Shown: one piece after another, positions 54,083 through 64,000 of the stretch
How positions within the stretch are numbered: position 1 is the first letter of the stretch
How the letters are laid out: the number at the start of each line of letters is the position of its first letter
DNA from: Strix aluco
Taxonomy: Eukaryota > Chordata > Aves > Strigiformes > Strigidae
Length of the DNA: 64,000 bases
Direction: 5' to 3'
Assembly (NCBI RefSeq): GCF_031877795.1
Contig: NC_133931.1
Span: 24,612,264-24,676,263, forward strand
Made by a program: the position numbers and the translations under genes
The notes under the pieces: generated by a model
What the model saw: the letters and a program-made list of their open reading frames with translations, nothing else
Told to the model about the DNA's origin: nothing
Database searches by the model: none

Positions 54083-54088
54083 TTTATT
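54083..54088 (-). promoter_or_regulatory. MATN2: Candidate MATN2 polyadenylation signal
   Basis: AATAAA on the minus strand about 270 bp past the MATN2 stop codon. Confidence 0.45.
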
Positions 54089-54356
54089 ATTTTGCATAGC
54101 TTATTTCAGTTGTTTAGTTTTGCTTAATTAGAATTTTTGCTAGTTACTAAATTGTTTATATATATAAAATTTTCAACACTTCTTATCTGCAATCAATGCA
54201 AGACAGAACACATAGTATATAGATGCAGGGATTCAAAATAATCTTTGCAACTTCAGACACATGGATTTGTTGTTCTACTTTGAACCAGTTTAAGAAAATA
54301 GTTCTGACAAGTTTGTATGTATAAATATACAGTGTAGTATACACTTTAAATTCTGG

Positions 54357-57300
54357 TCAGTATTTTAGCCTGTTTTCCAAGTCTTCCATTCTCTTCGTCA
54401 TTTCTTCCAGTAGACAGAAGTTAAGGAAAGAGAGGTACTGATAGGATGCATTAATAGAAGAAGTGTCAGCTGCCTGATTGCTATGGTCTTCTGTTGCTAT
54501 GTACTTTTTTTGATTGCTATGTACTTTTCTCTTATTTGTTATCCTCTTTGACTTCCAGTAGTTTCCGATATCATACTCCCCTGTATTTTCTTGTTCTGCT
54601 TCAATCAGCTGAGGTGAGAAAGCTGTGTGAAGCCCCATTTGTTGACAGGCATACCTTGACATGAAGTTCAGGCTGCAGCTTATTAAAAAGGCCAGTGGTT
54701 CTGAAAACTGGCCTCTATTTTAAAGGGAAGCTAAATATTTATCCTAGTTAATGCTGTTAAAAAAAGTTTCACTTAATCACATGGAAAACTAGCTAACAGT
54801 CAATTACAAAATAGTACGGAGCTCCATGACTGCAGTAAGAATGTCTGCTGATGATCTATTCCTGCCTTACGGTGATGTGGTGTAGCGTAGGGTACTGTTT
54901 TCACAAAGCCAGTGGTTCCAGACAGATGTGGAGTGGAGCAGAGACAGTTCCATGGGATCTGTGGCTGGCTCCACTGAAAATACGAAGCTGTAGCAATGTA
55001 AAGCGGTGTACAGCATCACTTTCCTCATAGCACCTCCAGCTGACAGGAATGGTCTGTCAGTGGCAGGAGGTTGGTTTGGTATCATTCACCTGACCACCTC
55101 TCTCCAAGAGCCATAGTAAGGCTGGAGCTAGGGGAAGCTGAGAGGAAGAGGGGACCTAGCATCAAGAGGGAACTGAAGGACTGAGGCCCACCTTAAAAGG
55201 ACTAAGTTATTGCACCCCACTCTGCTTGTTTGCTTAGTGTCTTGATTTCAATGCTTTAAGATCTTGCACAAGGGAAAATGGAGAACCTGGCATATAAAAG
55301 TGGGATCTTAGACAAGGGTCTGTTAGATATTGGTTAGGGTAGACAGGCAAATTGAATTGAGGCTCTGAGTCTGGCCAGAACAACCATGTGCCCCCCCACA
55401 TCACATTGACAGCCCGAGAATCTACCCCCTTGCTAGTAAGGCACAAGAGTGGGAGTCCTGCTTCTGTGGGGACCAGCCTGCCCGTACATCAGGTTTGTGT
55501 TTGGTAATTCCTCAACTGTCATGCAGAAGGGATTACTACATGCATGCTAGTGTCATTTGAGGTGCTTTCTATGCAACATCAATGTTTCTCAAGTGTTTAC
55601 AGAGGCAAAGTTCAAGCAGTAGAAACTGCATTCATCTGCTAGTTAAATGTAGTTGGATACAAATCATTAACAGTGTGGATTGGTCCCTCTGAATTTATGC
55701 TATGTAACTGGAGCTAGTTTTGTAGCCAGTTCTCCCTCTCCCCCCAGATCCCTGGTATGGGGACTGGCCAGCAGTCTTCAGCAGTTACCAAGAACTAATA
55801 TATCACTTGGTATCTGAGCTGCTCTTCAGATAAGACAGAGAAACAAGGTTTGTAATGGAGAGGAAACTGCATAGTTCTTACTCTGTTCAAAGCAGTGATT
55901 GCACAGTGCTCTGGGGAGGTGCTTGGCACTGTTCCTGTCAAAATGTGTAGGTCTTTGGCTCAGTGTCAGCAGTGCTTCCATCACCTTGAGTCCCTCTTGG
56001 ACTCTTAAAAATCACAGGGTTGCCTGCTCAGGTACCAAAAAAGCACATGTTGCTAAGCTCTGCTTTCTTCGATTCTGAGTAAGCTCAGAGTTCCTCATAG
56101 CCCAGCTGCCTGAGATTATGGTAGAGAGGCTAAGGCTTCAGCTGAAGGGGGAGGAGTGGTCTCCTTTCTTGTCAGCATCTAGGTTGGAACTGTGTCTAGA
56201 TAATGCTCTTAAGGATGTGGGAAATTACCTAGAGATTTTTCTCCGAAGTAATTTAGAGGCTTTGGAGAAGTCCCTTCAGAGGAGTATAAATGTTGATGAG
56301 CATTTGAAGCACCTAGCAATAACATTACACTGGCTTTCTCCCCCTTGATGAAGTAATTCTTTGCATGGAGTAATTTAAAATTAATCAGGTGATAAGAAGA
56401 TGATTCCTTAAGCTATCTGCTGAAGGATTCACTTGGGAAGGTGAGCGAGACTGGCTGCTGCAGTTACACAAAATAGCTGGAGGTAAGGTCTGAACTGGCA
56501 GGTAGTATTTTTGCATTGTTAACAGAGCCCTCTGTGGTCTTGCCTGCTGCTACAGCCACCGAGGGCTCTGTTAGCCTGACTCTGGACAGACTGTTAACTC
56601 CACAGGTTCCTCAGTTTGAAGCTGTTCTTGTATAGGAAGCACACAGTTAGGAGCTGTTTGTATCACTGCACTTCCGTGCAGAAAATAAGTGCTTATAGAT
56701 CTTGCACACAGTTAAAAAACTTAAATAGAAGATGTGATGTCTTCTTACTATTTATTTGATTAGGCAGAAGCAGCTTTCTTGGAAAAAACCTCAGGAACTT
56801 GTTGCATAAATACTGCAGAAAGTTGTATTGCAAATTTGTTCCTGTTGTCTCCTGAGACATCTGGTGGATGTTACAGATAGTGTAAAGGCTACTCTACTAA
56901 CAGCTCCCTTGAAAAGACAGACTAACTCGGGGGGGAAGCTATCGATCTGCACTTAACTAATTTTCATCTGCATATTTGTTTATGTGATATTAATCAGACC
57001 TCAGTCCCCTGAATTCCTCTTCATTTGGAGTATTGTTTTAAATGACTCACTGCATGTGGTGCTTCACCAAGCAGTTCAGAAGGGAAACATCTCCTGTATT
57101 CTGATTCCTGTAGCCAGTAAACGCTGTTTTGATACCATCTGAAGAAATAATGCAAAGCAAAGAGTGTTAGTCTTGAATCTGACGTGTCATTTCTTTGCTG
57201 TCCCTGAAGAGGTCTACTGTTAGGAATTAGTAAAATTTAAGATCCTTATTAATATTTTGGTCCCTTCTGTGAAGGAGAGGCAGATTTCAAGTCTTAAAGC

Positions 57301-60300
57301 CTTGCTTCTTGGAGTTTATCTATTAAATAGTTTAGTTTTTCATTACAGTAGATTGATTTGAGCTATGGAGACAGCTTAGACTTGATGTGTGTTAGATTCC
57401 TGTAACCTGCCCCCCTTGTCTTCTATGTAAGAAACAATTGTTCTGAAAGGATATATCGCTGGGTGAGTTTTCTTACTTCATTGGTTGCATAGTTCTGGAA
57501 TGTCACAAGGTTTTCACATTTGCACTGGTCTTTATCTTTTGAAGCTGTTGCTGAAAAACAAACAGTCAAGCATAGGCTAAATGCTGAATAAATTGAAAGG
57601 GATGGGGGAGGAAATGACAAGGACTTATAAATGCAGAGCAGGTTTAATACAGCTTCGTGTTCTCAGGTCAACATCCAAAGGAATGCTCTGGGGCAGATTT
57701 TGTAAATACTGGAAAATAGCACACAACATTTAGGTCTATATATTTAAAGAGCAGTCTGTATTATTCTAAACAAAGGTAACATGATTACCTGTTGTTCTTG
57801 AGTGAGTGTGACTGTCTTCAAAAAGATACTTGTGGTGTACTGCAAGACTGGGACAGGCAATGACATCTGTGATGGCTATCGTGGTTGATTCAGGTCCTGC
57901 AGGAAACCCCCCAAAACTCTAAAAATCAAACCCACTTTGCTTAATTATACAATATTTTTTTTCTACTCACATGCACAGAGTTCTCCTTAATTAGTAATCT
58001 CACTGATTGCAGTGAGGATCATTCATGGAGAGGACTAGGGATACAAAGATGTGAAGGAATCGAGCTGTTAGGCTGCGTTTACTGTATACATGATACAAGT
58101 TGTGGGTTGCAGAACTGAAAGGGAGTTGTGAAGGTTCCTGTGAGAAACAGAAGTGATTGAAAGCTGAACATGCTTTGAAATATCAAGCACAGTATTGAAA
58201 TACAAGTTTCCCCATGAAGTAATTCATTTGGATGGTGTAAGAAGCATGCAGCCATGCATTTGTTACAGTGAATCTCAAATTTTTTGTACAAAGCAGGTTT
58301 GAATTACAGAAAGGAGGGTGGCTTGGAGGAGGGTAAGAAGGGGAATGGGATGAACAGTTCTCCTAGGTGAATTGTTAGGGTTCTCTACAGAAGGTCGCAT
58401 GAAAAGGCAATTTAGCAATGATCTGGGGAGACAGCAAGATACTGAGTTAAAACAGCCAACCTGAAGGCTGTGGACCAGTCTTATGAAGCCTCCCAGATGC
58501 TGGATCCTGCTGGTGAGCTGACATTTTCAAGGCTGGTAGAAAGAAATTGCCAAAGGAAATGAGATCACAAAAGGAGCAATAAAAATGTTCACATTCCCTA
58601 GAAGCAGAGATGTTTCTTACCAGTAACTTAGTGTTTGTGTCTCATAACACGTGGAGAATGCTTCATACCTGTGCAGTTTAGAAGAGGTCCAGTGTTGATG
58701 GAAACTCCAGGACTCACCCTTCAACTCAGACTACTGGAGGAACTCCTCCAAAACGAGAAGTGCTTTACAAATAGATTAATAGTAGTGAAGCAGTCTGAAA
58801 TGACAGCAACCTACTTTGTGTCCTTTAGCGAAAATTCTTGCATGTCATCCATCAGTCCTTTGGGGTGAACTGAATAAAACTGCTTGGAGAAGGAAGAAAT
58901 TTCTTACTCTCCTTCAATTTTCTCCTTTATAATGGGAAACATTGATCAGGGTGTTGGGAGTGTTGAGGTGAGAAGGGTGCAGTAGGGTTTTTATTTGATG
59001 CACTATAGTTATAAGCAAAAATACAAGTTCTAATTCATGAAGCATAGTCTTTAAAATGTAGGAATTTATTTCAAACTCCATATACCTATCTCTTCAGTCA
59101 AGAGAGAAATGGAAGCCAATTTTATGTGTAGGTGTATAACCACCTCAGCCACTCTGTGCACTACCCCTTTCTTGCCACAAGAGGGTAAGTAGAGGCGGTT
59201 TGGTTCCTTAAGAATGGTTCTTTTCTAGAAAATAAAATGCTTCACCTTCAATTAACTATGGAGTTCTTAATGCCCCACATGAGCTGAAGAACATACATTT
59301 AACTGCACAACTTGATCAACTATGCCAGGGGAGCAGATGGAGCATCTGGGACTCCCTCCCTCTGAATGTACCCGTTGTTCCTTCACTGAAAGGTGATCGT
59401 GCAAACTCTCCTGATATGCCATGAAGGTGCAGTAGGGAAGTGGAGGATGCTTCTGGGCCCTACAGGTTTGTTACAGCTATTGAGATATCTGTTGGTCTAG
59501 TGAATTTTGATGGACACAGCTGTGCAAAGGTGCACTGGGAAGGAGATGAGACCCTCTGGGTGGGGACTGGGATGACTGAACATGAGGAACAGGGAATGAA
59601 CAGAGATGCATGGTTGAGTAAGACCACCAGAGTTCAGTGGGCAGAACTACAGTATTTATATATGTCCAAAAGTCTGTGTGGGAACCACCTGGTGGAAGGA
59701 ACACAGATTTTGGAGAAGAGTTCAGGGCAGAGAGGTGTGGGATGAGATCCTGAGGGAATGAGTGAAACAAATTGAGTGAGGAGTCTGACAGACGAATGAC
59801 CACGGGAACAAGGATGGTGAGATTTCCAGTGCAGGAGGAAAGAAACAAGTAAGATGAACCTTGAGTGTTTGACCCTCGGTAATGGTTTACTCTAGAAGTA
59901 AATCTTTAAGAGCTGTAGGCTAATGAGGAGGCTCTCTAGGAAGGACAGAGGAACTGACCTGGAAAGTTTGAGCTTTGGATACTGGGCTGGTATAGACAAA
60001 TAATTAGGATTCAGATGTAAGGGACAGGAAGGAAGACTGAGATATACTGGTAGAAGTGTGGCAGATGGTCTCCAGTTTGGGATGAAAATTGAGCATTTCA
60101 GAAACTCCTGAGAAACTGGTTAGGGTCCAAAGATTTCTGATCTCATCACTTCTGTAAAGCTGTGAATAATAAGTAGTGACAGCAGCTAGCTGCTAACCCT
60201 AACAGAGTCCCTTGGTGAAGTCGGTGCAGCCAACATAAATACTCAAATTTGTCAGGGAACAATGCTAAAGGTTTGTTTTCAGTGTTCTGTTTTGTAACAA

Positions 60301-62724
60301 AACCCAAGTATTTTGTTAAGAAAAGACTGTGAGAAAGCATCTTCAAAAAAGCATGTCTTCAAAAGTGTTCCGCAGTTTGGAAGGAGAACAGAATGTTATC
60401 CAGGAGGCTGCTGCATACTGTCATCTGATCAGGGTTGGGGTCTTGTGACAAATATAGTGTGTGACCGTGTAATTAAAGGCTCCCATAATGCACATGCTCA
60501 GAACAGGGGTGAAGAGGCAGTCATGATGAGTGTGTACGTATTAACGTGCATATTGCTGTAGTTAGTGCTTCCAGTCAGATGAGAAGTGAACATTAACCAA
60601 GGCAATGAGTAGGAACTGTCCAACTGATTTCCTCCTAGTAAGAGGCAAAAGAGAGAAACCACCATATTTTTTTTTTTTTTTTACTACTAGTCATCAAGAA
60701 TAATTAATCAGTAGCTCTTCTATAAGGCTGATGCTTTCTTGCAGAATAAAAGGAAAAAGCCTTGCCCCAAAAGAGATTTGGAGGGCTTCTGCTTTACTTG
60801 GAAACATGCAGCCCATCCACAGTGGGGACTGGGGCTGAGAGGCTTTGTCAGTGGAGTCCATGAGGTTCAGAGGGTCTCCCACTGCCCTCTCAGGCTGGAG
60901 CCTCAGAAGTCCTCAGCCAAAGACCAAGGCTGGAATAAAAATGAAATTACTGCCCTTGCCTGGAGGGAAAAATTTAGGCTGTAAACCAAAACAGAGGGGG
61001 AAAAAAAAAAATGAGCTTTCAGCTTGTGTAACAGGCTTAGAGGCAGAATTTCTGGTGGTGTGAGTTGATGAGCAATAGATAGAGTCCTGGAGTGTCCACA
61101 AAACAAGGCTGTGTCAGTCCTCAGTTCACAGGTGTGAGGCATTGCCTGTTGGTGAGAGAGGAGGGGGATGGAAGCTGAAGGGGCACCAGCTCTGCTGTTA
61201 TTAGAGGTGTAGTCTAGAAACTGCCACAAAGGGGCAGGATTTACTTATTTTTCATATAGTAAGTAACAGTTTTAAATAAAAAATGAACATTGTGGTTGCT
61301 AAAACACGGCTGTGGGTGCCTGAAGGATGCATTTCCATCACCGAGCTCTGGGGTTTGCTAGGGAGTGAGAATTACACCAGTTGCCAGATAGTTTTGGCTT
61401 TGGCATCTCCCCAAGCTTTTAAGATGACATGCTGTCATCAGCAGATTATCTGCCTAATAAGAAGGTTAATTGAGCAGACTTGGTTTCATACTATCACAGT
61501 ATTTTGTATTTCAGAAAGATGGAACTAGGGCTTCTTAGGACTGAGAGAAACACAAAGAATATACAAGCTAGGAAACATTCTCAGATTCTTTTTTTCAGAT
61601 TCTTCCTTGACATCTGTATGAGGAAGAACTGCTGCTTGCCAGTCAATTTTACACAGTAATGTTAAAGAAGGAAATAAAACCTATTTGCATTTAATTCTAA
61701 GAAAAACAACCAAATAAAAGCTAGTGAAAATTAAATAATCTTGCACAATTCTAGTGCTATGACTAATATTATTCACAGTGATGTTTCTGAATTTTGCTTC
61801 AGGTACCAATTTGAATGTACAAATAATATTGAGTCCTGGGAATGTGTGAGTGGGAGAGACATGCTGTCCTGTCTCTGGCTGAACAGCTTTTGTCCCAGCT
61901 CGCATTCCCCCTTCTCCTTGCAAAACTTCAGCTGGGAATGTTTATATCAAGGCTGTTTATGCCAGAGTGAGGAAGGATGCTTTCTGGAAGAAACCTTTCA
62001 CATTTGTGGAGCAAAACTCAGAGCTCACGCATAACTGAGATCCACTCTTTGTAGCTGTGAATGCATGTTCAATGAACTATTTTTAGTCTTCTATAAATAT
62101 GTACAACTTTTGATGATTTGTTTTGCTGTGTTTAGGTTTTTTGCCACTGGTCTTAAGAGTAATTTTTAAATTCTCGTTAAGACATTACAAATCCCTGATT
62201 ATTTTTGCACATTCCTAATGAAGTAGATCATGCTTCCTTGGCAGGGTGGGGTTCAGTGCATGGCTGACTTAACTGTAGAAAAAGAAAAGGGAGGGAGCAA
62301 TTGATTCTTCTGGGCACAGAAGTGTACTTTTTATGCAACCTTTATGAAAATAAAGACATTTATTATATACCTTTACCTGATGATAGATTAAGGGTAAATA
62401 TTCCTTACATATTAAAGGGCAGAAAAATTACCATGAGTGACTTACGCCTTGCAATGTCTGACACCAGTGATCTATGACCTATACTATAACACTAGTTGTC
62501 CTTTTAAGCCTGCAAAAAAATCTATAAGCATTCGTTCCTCTTCTGTCTCAGTGAAAGTGGAATACTGTTACCTTCACAGATTTGGGCTCTTAGCTCTTCA
62601 CTTATGTCCTCCATAGCTGTGAAATCCTCAGCATAGAAGAGGTGTTTATATGATGGCTCAGAAGCAATTTCCAGCAGTTCTTCCTCAATTGCTTTTCCTA
62701 TTCCAATAGCATAGATAATTATAC
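54357..62724 (-). CDS. MATN2: MATN2, matrilin-2 (3' part; four last coding exons visible)
   Basis: Matrilin-2 is a secreted extracellular-matrix adaptor with two von Willebrand A domains, EGF repeats and a C-terminal coiled coil for oligomerisation. Minus-strand exons: 62572-62724 (end of the second vWA domain, [16 protein letters not shown] to ICEG), 57789-57896 (unique segment, with KYLFEDS), 57455-57550 (start of the coiled-coil module, [11 protein letters not shown] to KLTQR) and 54357-54409 ([17 protein letters not shown] and stop). Phases join throughout. The two cysteines in CKCEN link the subunits. A further small exon between 62572 and 57896 is possible; the human gene has length variants in this segment. 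The 5' part lies beyond 64000. Confidence 0.93.
54410..57454 (-). other. MATN2: U12-type AT-AC intron of MATN2
   Basis: The intron starts ATATCCTTTC (57454 down to 57445), the U12 AT-AC donor consensus. It has the branch sequence TTCCTTAAC (54428-54420) and ends TCTAC just before the last exon (AC at 54411-54410). Splicing here joins codon halves T and TG to give Leu in the expected matrilin sequence QRLEEMT; no GT-AG alternative does so. Matrilin-1 was among the first genes in which AT-AC introns were described. A 14-bp direct repeat (TTGCTATGTACTTT) lies near 54496-54527. Confidence 0.92.
57897..62571 (-). other. MATN2 intron upstream of the unique segment
   Basis: AT-rich intron with homopolymer runs (T run near 60667, A run near 61000). 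A small alternative exon may be hidden here, but none was recognised. Confidence 0.5.
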
Positions 62725-64000
62725 CTAGATTCAAAAGAAATTGCATATAATTATTACATTAGCAGTTCTAAACCCTTGTTCCTCCATGAGAAGTCATTTT
62801 AGAGTGTATAAGCATTAGTCATTTTAGAGAGAAAGGGAGAACACAAGAAATGTATATGCTGTGTAACTTCAAAATTGATTTTGAACAGGCTTAATATGCT
62901 TTAGCTGTTGAGAGGTGTAGAAACTCACTGCTTTGCTGTAATTTAACAGTTTTTAAGACACAGAGATGACAGTTCCCTGGCCACTACTGATAGTAAATGA
63001 ACCCAGAAAGAGTACTGTAAAACATCCAAGAGAATCACACAAGTCAGTTTCACAGTTGCACTGTGAGTTCCTGGTTTGTATGTCTTGTGTGCTTAGGGTG
63101 CGTGCCATAAAGCTAATTACTGGGGTGATGGGAAGACCTGTTATATATTAGCAAATGGGGTAGAATCCTGAAAGTTTTTTTTTTTTAGAAAAAATTTTTT
63201 TGGAAAAATATAAATACTTAGTGTTTCATCAAAATCCTCAGAGCACTTTGAGACTAGATTCTTACACTCTTAAGGGATCCCAGTGGGTTGGGAGGCAGTG
63301 CAAAGTCACCCAGACCTATGACGGTAAAGAACAGGGGAAAAGAAACGATTTGTGGGGCTAGGAGAGAAAGACCCTTACAACAGGGATGCCCAGGACAAGC
63401 ATTTCCCCAGCAGAGGTGCTAGGGAGAAAATAAATGAAGATTTGTAGTTTTCTTCACTCTGAAAGCAGGGAAGAAGGACATGGTTTGCAGTGCTCTCACT
63501 GGACAGATTTTAAACAAGAAATGAATACAAAACATAGTGATCTTCAGTATCCCCTTTTTCAGCAGTTATTCTCATGAACATATGATACAACATTTCTCTT
63601 TACGTCAGTTCTGGCTTAGAAAGTGCCCACAACTACTGATTTTGTGATTCATAACACAACTGTTAGCTTCACGGAATTTCAAGCTCTTTTTTAAGATTCA
63701 AGAGCAGAAGCTGCCTTCTCAGCTGTTTGGTTTCAGATAAAACTTAGGATGAGGAAGTTTGATCTCTCTTTATTATCATGGGGAAATAACAGCTCCATGC
63801 TCACTGAATTGCAACTTTAACCCTTTTGCGGAAGAATCCTGGGCCTGATAAAATCACAAAAGTCACATTTTCCAACTCTTTAATATTTAACATAAGCATC
63901 TCCTTACTTTGTCATGAATCTGTCTACCACTGTGCTTTAGTCAGGAAAGTAAAACATTCACCAGAAGCTGATTCAATTTAATGAATGGACCAGTCATGCT
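62725..64000 (-). other. MATN2 intron at the window edge
   Basis: No exon of the upstream vWA domain was recognised here; the gene continues past the window. Confidence 0.5.

Noticed and set aside
57438-57454. Reading MATN2 exon on past KLTQR into the following codons
   Set aside because: The frame soon leaves matrilin sequence; the U12 AT-AC donor explains the exon end.

Overview
The window is vertebrate nuclear DNA, most likely from a neoavian bird. The grounds are interrupted genes with GT-AG splice sites, CpG-rich promoters, short CR1 LINE tails, a solo LTR of a type common in neoavian genomes, and a gene order that matches human 8q22 in reverse: POP1 (-), RIDA (+), ERICH5 (-), RPL30 (+), MATN2 (-). 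Species cannot be read from the sequence.

Left part (1-15.7 kb): POP1 is partial. Its first three coding exons, about 160 N-terminal codons, run leftward from 7092 to 2225. A CpG-rich bidirectional promoter with an NRF1-type palindrome separates it from RIDA, which is complete in six exons (7451-15065, 137 aa). POP1 introns hold a solo ERVL-like LTR with target duplications and a longer LTR-like repeat.

Middle part (15.7-48.5 kb): ERICH5 is complete on the minus strand in three exons (31107-24709, about 218 aa, shorter than the mammalian protein). Between the ERICH5 and RPL30 promoters lies a 7,715-bp class II endogenous retrovirus (37728-45442). Its two 335-bp LTRs look identical and it has a 6-bp target duplication (CCAGCC). 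It carries gag, a dUTPase-protease frame, pol, an extra 193-codon reading frame with three CxxC pairs, and a short env. Gag, pro, the extra frame and env are uninterrupted; pol has one in-frame TGA in reverse transcriptase. The provirus mixes features usual in betaretroviruses (dUTPase in pro, two zinc knuckles, two stacked -1 frameshifts) with features usual in alpharetroviruses (tRNA-Trp primer site, fusion loop bracketed by cysteines). The extra frame between pol and env is the most novel item here.

Right part (48.5-64 kb): RPL30 is complete (115 aa) with a TOP-type promoter. An H/ACA snoRNA, probably SNORA72, sits in its last intron, and an antisense processed pseudogene in the intron before. 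MATN2 enters from the right on the minus strand; four 3' coding exons are visible. Its last intron is a U12-type AT-AC intron with recognisable 5' splice site, branch site and 3' splice site. RIDA-ERICH5 and RPL30-MATN2 are convergent pairs; POP1-RIDA and ERICH5-RPL30 are divergent, and the retrovirus landed in the latter gap.
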